Below, one piece after another: positions 1-7,400 of a stretch of 34,955 nucleotides of DNA. The notes beneath the pieces were generated by a model. It saw only the letters and a program-made list of their open reading frames with translations. It did no database searches and was not told the DNA's origin. Positions within the stretch are counted from its first letter, which is position 1. Every line of letters begins with the position of its first letter. Position numbers and translations under genes: made by a program. This stretch comes from Bacillota bacterium (lineage in GTDB: Bacteria; Bacillota; Clostridia; Peptostreptococcales; Anaerovoracaceae): NCBI GenBank assembly GCA_017459895.1, contig JAFUCA010000035.1, positions 1 to 34,955 of the forward strand, written 5' to 3'.

Positions 1-140
1 AGATGTGCATGCCTGGAGATAACATCACCATGCAGATCAAGCTGATCACTCCGATCGCGATCGAAGAAGGACTGAGATTCGCTATCAGAGAAGGCGGAAG
101 AACGGTAGGATCCGGCGTAGTAACCGAGATCATCGAGTAA
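1..140 (+). CDS. tuf: Elongation factor Tu, C-terminal end (partial)
   Basis: The window opens inside this gene. The reading frame from base 3 gives about 45 residues ending in VVTEIIE and a TAA stop at 138-140. The segment reads CMPGDNITM, then [19 protein letters not shown], which is the end of domain III of bacterial EF-Tu. EF-Tu is the GTPase that delivers aminoacyl-tRNA to the ribosome; the GTP-binding domain lies outside the window. A strong hairpin terminator follows 18 bases after the stop, so this is the last gene of its transcript. Identity is secure from the nearly invariant C-terminal sequence. Confidence 0.97.
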   Translation, partial: MCMPGDNITMQIKLITPIAIEEGLRFAIREGGRTVGSGVVTEIIE

Positions 141-158
141 TCGAATCACGCTTATTGA

Positions 159-185
159 GAGACTGTCTTCGGACAGTCTCTTTTT
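159..185 (+). terminator. Rho-independent terminator after tuf
   Basis: A perfect 9-bp stem (GAGACTGTC / GACAGTCTC, 159-167 and 172-180) closes on a TTCG tetraloop and is followed by five T residues. It separates tuf from the yhaM transcription unit. Confidence 0.95.
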
Positions 186-232
186 CATGGGACGAAGGGG
201 CCTGTAAGTGTAAATATTTTCCAATAAATGTT

Positions 233-261
233 TTGCATCGGACACCGTTCTATGTTATGAT
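233..261 (+). promoter_or_regulatory. Sigma-A promoter of the yhaM unit (extended -10)
   Basis: TTGCAT (233-238) and TATGAT (256-261) are separated by 17 bases. A TG one base before the -10 (253-254) makes it an extended -10. Predicted start of transcription is about 268, some 28 bases before the yhaM ATG. Confidence 0.8.
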
Positions 262-295
262 GGACGTACTACAATGATGAGAGAGGCTGAACTAT

Positions 296-1267
296 ATGAA
301 GAACAGATACATTGCGGATATCCGCCCGGGAGAGGACATTACATCTTTTTTCCTGGTCAAGAGTATTGCCCTTAAGGTCGGGTCCAATAAGAAGACCTAT
401 CTGGACCTGCTGCTGGGCGATAATTCCGGAGAGATCAACGGTAAGAAATGGGACATCGCCGATAACGAAATCGCCGGACTGCAGAGAATCAAGGAGAACA
501 GTATCCTGAAGATCCGGGCGCTGGTGACCGAGTGGAACGGCATGAAGCAGCTGCGCATCATGCGGATCCGGCTCACGGGGGCGGAGGACCACATTGACAT
601 GGCGGACTTTATCAAGGCTGCTCCGGAGGATCCGCAGGAAATGTATGATTATATCTACGGGAAGGCCGCAGCCTTTGCCGACGAGGAACTGCGCAGCCTT
701 TGCACGACCATCCTGCAGCGCCGGAAGGACCAGCTGATGTACTACCCGGCGGCGCAGAAGAACCACCACGCGGAGATGGCGGGGCTGCTGTACCACGAGA
801 AGCGGATGCTGATGATGGCGGAGCGGGCCTGTCAGGTCTACACCAACCTGAATCCCGATCTGCTGATGGCCGGGGTGATCCTCCATGATATCGAGAAGAT
901 CGATGAGATCGAATCCAACGAACTGGGCATATCCCCGGGCTATTCCTTCGAAGGGAAGATGCTGGGTCATCTGGTGCTGGGGGTGCGCGAGATCGAGAAG
1001 ATCAGCAATGAGCTGGGCATTTCCCATGAGAAGGCGGTCCTGATCGAGCATATGATGCTGACGCACCACTACGAACCGGAATACGGCAGCCCGAAGAAGC
1101 CGCTGTTTCCGGAGGCGGAGATGCTGCACTACCTCGACATGATCGACGCCAAGATGTTTGATATGCAGGAGGTGCTGGAGAAGACCGAGCCCGGCAAGTT
1201 CAGCGAGCGTGTCTGGACGCTGGATAACCGGACGCTGTACAGGATTGGGGAGGACAAGGATGATTAA
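296..1267 (+). CDS. yhaM: 3'-5' exoribonuclease YhaM family (OB fold plus HD domain)
   Basis: This 323-residue protein matches the YhaM/CBF1 family in length and layout. An N-terminal OB-fold nucleic-acid-binding region (about residues 10-90, with YLDLLLGDNSGEINGKKW) is followed by an HD phosphohydrolase domain. The metal-binding set is visible: H in the HHAEMAG stretch, HD in the VILHDIEK stretch, and the LTHHYEPEYGSPKKP segment characteristic of the family. Family members degrade RNA, and also single-stranded DNA in vitro, from the 3' end. The ATG at 296 has a GAGAGG ribosome site and sits just behind its own promoter. The stop overlaps the next start by 8 bases, so the following gene is probably translationally coupled. 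Confidence 0.93.
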   Translation: MKNRYIADIRPGEDITSFFLVKSIALKVGSNKKTYLDLLLGDNSGEINGKKWDIADNEIAGLQRIKENSILKIRALVTEWNGMKQLRIMRIRLTGAEDHIDMADFIKAAPEDPQEMYDYIYGKAAAFADEELRSLCTTILQRRKDQLMYYPAAQKNHHAEMAGLLYHEKRMLMMAERACQVYTNLNPDLLMAGVILHDIEKIDEIESNELGISPGYSFEGKMLGHLVLGVREIEKISNELGISHEKAVLIEHMMLTHHYEPEYGSPKKPLFPEAEMLHYLDMIDAKMFDMQEVLEKTEPGKFSERVWTLDNRTLYRIGEDKDD

Positions 1268-2531
1268 ACTGCCGAAGGAGATCAGTCAGATCATAGGGCG
1301 GCTGACCGCGGAGAAGTACGACGCCTGGTGCGCCGGACAGTGCGTCACCGGAGGAGAGCTCGGTGAGAAGCCCCAGGACTGGGATATCTATACGGACTGT
1401 CCGCAGGAGAAGCTGCGGCAGATGTTCCCTGAGGCAGAACCGATGGGAAGCCGCACCAGCCGGCTGGACTATACGGAGTTCGTGGAGTACGATGACCTGA
1501 ATATCGAAGACCGGTACGAAGGAATCGTTGCGGATATTGTCACGCTGAAGGGATCGATGGAGCAGCAGCTGACGGAGGTCTATCATTTCACCTGTGAGGC
1601 CATCGCGGAGCATCCCAACAAAAGCCCGATCGATCCCTGCGAGGGACTGAAGGACATCCGCAAGTCCCTGCTGCGGCCTACGTGCGACATCCGGGAGGTC
1701 TTCCGCAGGGATCCGATTCAGATACTGCGGGGGCTGCGCTACGTCGGTCTCTATGGATTCGATCTGACGAAGGATCTGTCGGAGGCCATGACGGACTGCG
1801 CTGACGAGCTGCTGCAGGCAGACAAGGAACAGATTCTGTATGAGTTTTCTCTGGCGATCAACGGCAATCATGCGGGGAAATACCTGAAGATGATCCGCGG
1901 CCTGAACCTGCTGCCGGCCATCGTCGGCCCGGAGGGGATGGTCCATGACCGCAGAGGCATCAGCGACTATGAGATCCTCTCAGAGAACATCGATAAGATC
2001 AAACATATCACGCTGCGGCGGATGGCGCTGTTCTATATCTGCTTCGACCGGTCCTACCGGAAGGCAGTGGAATGGCTCCCCCACGAGGAGATGGATCTGG
2101 AGTACCTGCTGGATGCGAAGAAGCTGCTGCCGAAGCTGCACTTTGTCGGCAGCGACACGCAGCTGAAGAAATTCATCTATCGCTGCGGCAGCTGGGATAA
2201 ATACAATTTCTATGACAAACTGTCGAAGGCACAGGTCATCGTCTACGATTACAGCAACCAGAGGATCATCGGCAGGGACGCGATCCTGAAGCAGGTGCTG
2301 GCCGAGCGGCAGCCGATCTTCGCGGAGGATCTGAGGATCGATGCGGATGACATCATCGAAGCCGGGATCACCGATGATCCGGAGCGGGCGGATGAACTCT
2401 GGCATATGCTGCCGGACGTGGTTCATGAGAGTCCGTCGAACAACGAGCGGGAGAAGCTGCTGAAGTTCGCGAAGAGATTCCACCGGAGCAAGTTCAGCGC
2501 CACATTCCGCGATGTCAAATGGCTGAGATAA
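1260..2531 (+). CDS. Diverged class II CCA-adding enzyme / poly(A) polymerase-like protein
   Basis: The 423-residue protein has the layout of a class II tRNA nucleotidyltransferase: an N-terminal Pol-beta-like domain carrying a DWDIYT stretch (the metal-binding DxD), then an RDPIQILRGLRY segment matching the family's conserved RDPxRxLR motif, then a long helical C-terminus. Two family motifs are changed. The usual GGxVRD reads AGQCVTGG, and the RRDFTxNA nucleotide-recognition motif reads VYHFTCEA. It may therefore be a paralog with altered specificity rather than the housekeeping CCA enzyme. I chose the ATG at 1260 because a GGGGAGGA site precedes it and homology starts there; it overlaps the yhaM stop by 8 bases. 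Confidence 0.72.
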   Translation: MIKLPKEISQIIGRLTAEKYDAWCAGQCVTGGELGEKPQDWDIYTDCPQEKLRQMFPEAEPMGSRTSRLDYTEFVEYDDLNIEDRYEGIVADIVTLKGSMEQQLTEVYHFTCEAIAEHPNKSPIDPCEGLKDIRKSLLRPTCDIREVFRRDPIQILRGLRYVGLYGFDLTKDLSEAMTDCADELLQADKEQILYEFSLAINGNHAGKYLKMIRGLNLLPAIVGPEGMVHDRRGISDYEILSENIDKIKHITLRRMALFYICFDRSYRKAVEWLPHEEMDLEYLLDAKKLLPKLHFVGSDTQLKKFIYRCGSWDKYNFYDKLSKAQVIVYDYSNQRIIGRDAILKQVLAERQPIFAEDLRIDADDIIEAGITDDPERADELWHMLPDVVHESPSNNEREKLLKFAKRFHRSKFSATFRDVKWLR

Positions 2532-2544
2532 CACTGGGTTTACT

Positions 2545-4794
2545 ATGAACGAAGAATACACCGGTGTGATCCGGGAAATCATTTTTCATAACAACGAAAA
2601 CGGCTATACAGTGGCCGTTTTTGAAACGGAATCCGAAGGCTTTGAAGAGGAATTCACCGTCGTAGGGAACATCCCCCAGGTGGCGGCAGGAAGGACCTAC
2701 ACGCTGCGGGGCTCCTTTGTGGAGCATCCTTCCTACGGGGAGCAGTTCAAGGTCAGTTCCTTTGAAGAACAGATGCCGACCTCCGAAGAGGGGATCCGGG
2801 AGTTTCTCGCCTCCGGTGCGATGAAAGGGATCGGCCCGAAGACCGCCGCCGCCATCGTCGCTCTGTTTGGGGAGGACACCTTCCGGATCATAGAGCACGA
2901 GCCGAATTGTCTGACGGAGGTTTCGGGGATCGGATCAAAAACAGCGGTCCGGATCTCCGAGGCTTTTGCGCAGCAGAGGGAATTCGCCTCGGTCACCCTG
3001 CAGCTGCAGAAATACGGCATCGGGGCGGAGTACGCGCTGAAGCTGTATCAGTCCTACGGCATGGATACGATTCGGGTGCTGGAGGAGAATCCCTACCGGC
3101 TCATTGATGACTTCTATGGGATCGGTTTTGTAAAGGCTGATAAGATCGCGGAAAAAATGGGCTTTCAGAAGGATGACCCCTTCCGGATTCGGAGCGGGAT
3201 CCTGTTCACGCTGAATCACTTTTCGCGGGATGGGCATACCTGCCTTCCGGAGGAAGAGCTCTGCGAGAAGGCGGCCCAGCTTTTGGAGCTGTCCCGGCAG
3301 CAGGTGCGGCAGCAGCTGGAATTCATGGCCTTTTCCGGAGAGATCCATATCGATCTGATCCAGCAGAAGAAAGTTGTCTATCTGATGTCGTTTTATCTGG
3401 CGGAGCAGAGCGTCTGCAAGAATCTGCGCATGCTTCGGGGAGCTGACCTGAAACCCCTCGCCGGCGGAGAGATCGACTCACTGATCCGCCGGACGGAAAC
3501 AGCGATGGGCATCCCCTTCAGTGAAAATCAGAAGGATGCCGTGCGAACCTCCCTTCAGAACGGCGTTTCGGTGATTACCGGAGGCCCCGGAACCGGGAAG
3601 ACGACCATCATCAATGCGATCATCGACATCCTGGAGGACAGCGGGCAGAAGACGGCGATCGCTGCCCCGACGGGCCGCGCTGCGAAACGGATCACGGAGA
3701 CCTCCGGTCATCCGGCCTCCACCATTCACCGGCTGCTGGAGTATTCCTACACGGAGGGAGAAGACGGACTGCGCTTTGGCCGCAACGGTGAAAACCCGCT
3801 GGAATACGACGCGGTGATCGTCGACGAGGCTTCCATGATCGACCTGCTTCTGATGGACGCGCTGGTGCGCGCGATCCGGCCGGGAACGAGGCTGATCCTG
3901 GTGGGTGACGATGATCAGCTGCCGTCGGTGGGAGCCGGCAATGTGCTGCGGGACATGATCAGCAGCGAATACATTTTCTGCACGAAGCTGACGAAGATCT
4001 TTCGGCAGGCAGGAGAGAGCATGATCGTGGTCAACGCCCACCGGATCAACCGGGGGGAGTATCCCGACTGCAATGTCAGGGACAAGGACTTTTTCCTGCT
4101 TCGAAGGTCGAAGGTCCCAGAGATGCTGCAGACGCTGCTGGATCTGTGCGTGCGGCGGCTGCCGGCCTTTTTCCCGAAGCTTTCACCGGTCAGAGATATC
4201 CAGGTGCTGACTCCGGTCCGCAAGGGCCCCCTCGGCTCGGTAAACCTGAACCAGAGACTGCAGGCGGTGCTGAATCCGCCGGATCCGCAGCGCCTCGAAA
4301 AAACCCATGGAGACCGGGTCTTCCGGGAGGGTGACAAGGTCATGCAGATCCGAAACAACTACGAGATGAAGTGGCGGGACTGCGAAGATTTTACCGAAGG
4401 GGAAGGAATTTTTAACGGGGACGTCGGATTCATCCAGAGCATCGATCCGGAGCTGGGGGAGATCACTGTACTGTTTGACGGAACGCGGTATGTCACGTAT
4501 AATCCCGCGCAGCTGGAGGAGCTGGAGCTGGCCTACGCGGTCACGGTCCACAAGAGCCAGGGCAGTGAATTCCCCGTTGTGGTGATGCCCATCAGCTGGT
4601 TCCCGCCGGTGCTTGCTACGCGCAATCTTCTCTACACAGGGGTAACGAGAGGGAAGACCGCCGTGGTCCTGGTCGGCTCGGAGGATCAGCTGCACGCGAT
4701 GGTGGACAATAACCGGATCAGCATGCGCTATTCCGGCCTGGCCTGGCGCCTGGCCCAGCTTCTGAAGCTGGAAAATGAGCTGCGGGAGGGGTAG
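2545..4794 (+). CDS. recD2: ATP-dependent DNA helicase RecD2 (RecD-like, SF1B)
   Basis: At 749 residues this is the size of Bacillota RecD2, a 5'-3' DNA helicase of recombination and repair that works without RecBC. Helix-hairpin-helix segments are visible near residues 90-140 (MKGIGPKTAAAIV and VSGIGSKTAVRI). The helicase core begins with Walker A GGPGTGKT at residues 346-353, followed by Walker B-like DEASMID, the DDDQLPSVGAG motif III, the VTVHKSQGSEF motif V and YTGVTRGK motif VI. It starts 13 bases after the preceding gene, so it is probably in the yhaM operon. No recB or recC lies nearby, consistent with the RecD2 class. Confidence 0.96.
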   Translation: MNEEYTGVIREIIFHNNENGYTVAVFETESEGFEEEFTVVGNIPQVAAGRTYTLRGSFVEHPSYGEQFKVSSFEEQMPTSEEGIREFLASGAMKGIGPKTAAAIVALFGEDTFRIIEHEPNCLTEVSGIGSKTAVRISEAFAQQREFASVTLQLQKYGIGAEYALKLYQSYGMDTIRVLEENPYRLIDDFYGIGFVKADKIAEKMGFQKDDPFRIRSGILFTLNHFSRDGHTCLPEEELCEKAAQLLELSRQQVRQQLEFMAFSGEIHIDLIQQKKVVYLMSFYLAEQSVCKNLRMLRGADLKPLAGGEIDSLIRRTETAMGIPFSENQKDAVRTSLQNGVSVITGGPGTGKTTIINAIIDILEDSGQKTAIAAPTGRAAKRITETSGHPASTIHRLLEYSYTEGEDGLRFGRNGENPLEYDAVIVDEASMIDLLLMDALVRAIRPGTRLILVGDDDQLPSVGAGNVLRDMISSEYIFCTKLTKIFRQAGESMIVVNAHRINRGEYPDCNVRDKDFFLLRRSKVPEMLQTLLDLCVRRLPAFFPKLSPVRDIQVLTPVRKGPLGSVNLNQRLQAVLNPPDPQRLEKTHGDRVFREGDKVMQIRNNYEMKWRDCEDFTEGEGIFNGDVGFIQSIDPELGEITVLFDGTRYVTYNPAQLEELELAYAVTVHKSQGSEFPVVVMPISWFPPVLATRNLLYTGVTRGKTAVVLVGSEDQLHAMVDNNRISMRYSGLAWRLAQLLKLENELREG

Positions 4795-4878
4795 GCAACG
4801 AGAACGGTCGGTTGAAAACGGGAAAAGGCCGGCCGGTCGATGGGTGCTACTGTAAAATCGCTCTTGAGAAAGGGAAAT

Positions 4879-4908
4879 GATCAGTGGAATGCTCAGAATC
4901 CACTGATC
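4879..4908. other. Inverted repeat between recD2 and comF
   Basis: A perfect 10-bp inverted repeat (GATCAGTGGA / TCCACTGATC) with a 10-base loop. There is no T-run, so it is not a typical terminator. It could be a protein-binding dyad or an mRNA-processing hairpin. Confidence 0.45.
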
Positions 4909-5038
4909 GTAAGGAATCATAGGGGATCAGATTACAGTAATACGCTCTTCGGAAGCTAAAAATCAAGAAAAATACTGAATAGCAGTGGTGACAGAAACGA
5001 AAATTACAGTGGCCAGTGAAAAAATAGGGGGAAAGGGG

Positions 5039-5812
5039 ATGAGGCAGCGATTGCGGACGCTTCTTGCCGAAGTGGATGAAGCGGTGTTTCCGTCGGGAAT
5101 CTACTGCGTATGCTGCGGAGCGCTGATTGACCGGAGCAGAGCCTACAGTCTTTGCGATACCTGCATCGACCGGTTTCACTGGATCACGGGACGCACCTGC
5201 GGGAAGTGCGGGAAGGCAATGCCGGACACCAGTACGGGTCAGTTTTGTTATGACTGCATGCAGGAGGAGCACTTCTTTAAGAAGGGGTTCTCCTGTCTGA
5301 CCTACGGGCTCTATGAGCGGCAGCTGATGATGGACCTGAAATATGCGGGCAGAGGGTATCTGGCCCGCATTTTTGGTGATATCCTGTTTGATCGAATGGA
5401 GGGAAAGCAGCTTTCAGTGGATCTGATCGTGCCGGTCCCGGTCAGCAGCGGCCGGCTGAGAAAACGCGGCTATAATCAATCCCTGATCATGGCGCGGCAG
5501 CTGGCGGCAAGGTGGCGAAAAGAAGGGGAGTGTGCTCCCGAGCTTCGCCCGGGGATGCTTCGAAGAACCAGAGAAACGAAAATGCTCCGCAGCCTGAATC
5601 CTACCGAGCGGCGAATGGCACTGAAGGGCGCTTTCGCGGTAGGGGAATCGGAGCGGAGCAGACTTGCCAACCGAAGCGTGCTGCTCGTGGATGATATCTA
5701 CACCACCGGGGCCACGGCCGATGCCTGCAGCCAGGCGCTTCTCGAAGGCGGCGCGAAGGAGGTGTACCTGCTGACACTGGCCTCCGGCGGCAACCGCAAG
5801 CCGGGGGAATAG
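5039..5812 (+). CDS. comF: ComF family protein (double zinc ribbon, phosphoribosyltransferase fold)
   Basis: The 257-residue product has the ComF layout. The N-terminus carries several CxxC pairs (CVCC, CDTC, CGKC, CYDC) that form zinc ribbons. The C-terminal type I phosphoribosyltransferase domain has the PRPP-binding signature VDDIYTTGATADA near the end and the RGYNQS motif in the middle. ComF proteins take part in uptake of transforming DNA and, more broadly, in DNA repair. No comFA helicase gene is adjacent. The frame is open upstream to a GTG at 4985, but the ATG at 5039 has the better AGGGGGAAAGG ribosome site and fits homologs, so I use it. Confidence 0.9.
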   Translation: MRQRLRTLLAEVDEAVFPSGIYCVCCGALIDRSRAYSLCDTCIDRFHWITGRTCGKCGKAMPDTSTGQFCYDCMQEEHFFKKGFSCLTYGLYERQLMMDLKYAGRGYLARIFGDILFDRMEGKQLSVDLIVPVPVSSGRLRKRGYNQSLIMARQLAARWRKEGECAPELRPGMLRRTRETKMLRSLNPTERRMALKGAFAVGESERSRLANRSVLLVDDIYTTGATADACSQALLEGGAKEVYLLTLASGGNRKPGE

Positions 5813-5868
5813 GTTTTGGTATTACAGGGCTTTGGCTGCCTTGATTATCAGGAGAAAAACCAGTATTC

Positions 5869-6038
5869 GGTGTAGATTTCTTTTATTGCATTAGAAAGTG
5901 ACAGCGTTTTCATTTATTCTGATGTCACAGATCAACTTCTGATTATTCTTCTACACCAAAACGGGTTTTCATGTCCTTTTTGCAACATCTAAATACAGAA
6001 ATTTGTCATTTCATTGCTGTGTTTGAGAAATCTACACC
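5869..6038. repeat. 170-bp segment with 13-bp terminal inverted repeats, possible mobile-element relic
   Basis: The convergent gap between comF and bioB (5813-6089) has no gene. It is AT-rich compared with its neighbours. The segment is bounded by a perfect 13-bp inverted repeat, GGTGTAGATTTCT at 5869-5881 and its complement at 6026-6038. A further partial copy, TTCTACACC, sits at 5949-5957. A GTGACA-N18-TGTCAC dyad lies inside (5899-5928). Size and ends resemble a miniature inverted-repeat element or an eroded insertion sequence, but I see no target-site duplication and no open frame, so origin is uncertain. Confidence 0.35.
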
Positions 6039-6089
6039 AGAACTCACATCCTGAAGTAGCCGGAAGTTCTATGAAATTACAGCATCATC

Positions 6090-7094
6090 TCACACCTGCC
6101 GGCCCAGCTCCTTCAAAAGCTCCCGGTCCCCTGCGATGGTCGTTCCGGTGGTGGTCAGCATATTCCCGGTGATGGTCGAGCTGGCGCCGCTGCAGAAGAG
6201 GGCAGCGCCGTGGTCGGAACACAGGGCTCTGCCGGCTGCCAGGCGGATGTCCGCCTCGGGTGCCAGGAAGCGGAAGATCGCCACAGTGCGCCGGATCTCA
6301 TCCTCCGTCAGCCGGGGCAGGGCCTCCAGAGGCGTTCCCGGAATGGGCATCAGCGCATTGATCGGGATGGAATGAATGCCCAGCTCGGCAAGGCTTACGG
6401 CCATGTCGATGCGGTCTTCCCACGTTTCTCCCATGCCGATGATTCCGCCGGAGCACACGGAGAGCCCTATTTCCTGGGCATCCCGGATCACACGGATCTT
6501 GTCATCGTAGGTGTGGGTGGTACAGATGTTCGGAAAGTTTCTCCGGGAGGTTTCGATGTTTTCATGGTAGCGGGTGAGACCGGCTTCCTTCAGACGGAGC
6601 AGCTGCTCCTTTGTCAGAAGCCCCATGGAGGTGCACAGATCCAGGCCCGTTTCTTCGCGAAGTCTGCGATAGGCAGCCAGAGCCTGTTCGAAATCCTCGC
6701 CCTGCAGGGTCCGCCCGGCGGTGACGATGGCAAAGCGATCGACTCCCTCGGCTTCATTGGCCTGAGCGGTCTCCACGATGGTGTCCGCATCCAGAAAGCC
6801 ATAGGTCTCGCAGTCACTGTGATGATGCGCGGACTGAGCGCAGAACTTACAGTCCTCGCTGCAGCGTCCTGCTTTGCCGTTGATGATGGTGCACAGATCC
6901 ACCTTGTCACCCACCATCGCCTGCCGGATCCGGTCGGCCCCGCTGCACAGCGCTTCCAGATCACAGTCGATGAACCAGGTCAGATCCTCGTCCCGGCCAA
7001 GCCTTCGTCCGCGGATGATCTCATCGGCCAGCCGGCCGATCCATTCCTTTGATCCTGCAGGATCCGATGTGTGTTCTCTCATAATTTCGTTCAT
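6090..7094 (-). CDS. bioB: Biotin synthase BioB (radical SAM)
   Basis: BioB inserts sulfur into dethiobiotin, the last step of biotin synthesis. The protein has the radical-SAM cysteine motif CSEDCKFC (Cys78, Cys82 and Cys85 in the 334-residue form) that holds the 4Fe-4S cluster, plus the family motifs YHENIETS, ICTTHTYDD and CSGGIIGMGE. The frame extends upstream to an ATG at 7115, but that codon has no ribosome site. The ATG at 7094 follows GGGAGGGAG at good distance and is preferred. The gene is the last of the bioY-D-A-B cluster but is separated from bioA by 306 bases filled with an unusual dyad array, so it may have its own control. Confidence 0.96.
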   Translation of the reverse strand: MNEIMREHTSDPAGSKEWIGRLADEIIRGRRLGRDEDLTWFIDCDLEALCSGADRIRQAMVGDKVDLCTIINGKAGRCSEDCKFCAQSAHHHSDCETYGFLDADTIVETAQANEAEGVDRFAIVTAGRTLQGEDFEQALAAYRRLREETGLDLCTSMGLLTKEQLLRLKEAGLTRYHENIETSRRNFPNICTTHTYDDKIRVIRDAQEIGLSVCSGGIIGMGETWEDRIDMAVSLAELGIHSIPINALMPIPGTPLEALPRLTEDEIRRTVAIFRFLAPEADIRLAAGRALCSDHGAALFCSGASSTITGNMLTTTGTTIAGDRELLKELGRQV

Positions 7095-7108
7095 AATCTC
7101 CCTCCCGT

Positions 7109-7377
7109 TTGTCATACAACGTTCAGAATTGATCCGTTCTGTGACATTTCCTCTGGATGATTGTCACGTCATGTCAGGAAATGACTGTCTTGGTGACAAA
7201 CGGGACTGCCCCGTTGTCACGCGTGCACTCGTTTTTGATATCATCGTGACAAAATCCTATACAAAAGCTAAACTGTTCAGATGAAATTGTCACGGAGGAC
7301 TAATATTATCCTCTCTCCGTGACAAAGCCGTTTCGAAATTGTCACGGAATGCCCTGAATTCGGGTGTGTCGTGACAA
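7109..7377. promoter_or_regulatory. Array of five phased TTGTCAC-N25-GTGACAA dyads upstream of bioB
   Basis: The gap between bioA and bioB holds ten 7-bp half-sites in strictly alternating orientation. They form five 39-bp units at 7109-7147 (TTGTCAT / GTGACAT), 7161-7199, 7214-7252, 7287-7325 and 7339-7377. In all five the half-site offset is exactly 32 bases. Units start 52, 53, 73 and 52 bases apart, close to 5, 5, 7 and 5 helical turns. Unit 5 extends to a perfect 12-bp arm (GAAATTGTCACG). The unit nearest bioB overlaps the region of its ribosome site and upstream ATG. This suggests cooperative binding of a dimeric regulator along one face of DNA. Units could alternatively fold as RNA hairpins. 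The binder is unknown, and the spacing and sequence differ from the classical BirA operator. Confidence 0.8.
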
Positions 7378-7400
7378 TTTCAGGAACTCATGATACCCGC

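Noticed and set aside
7095-7115. Upstream start for bioB at 7115
   Set aside because: No ribosome site there, and the codon lies within the first dyad unit; the ATG at 7094 has GGGAGGGAG.
7109-7377. CRISPR-like reading of the TTGTCAC repeats
   Set aside because: Repeats are only 7 bp, alternate in orientation and have unequal periods; there are no cas genes or uniform spacers.
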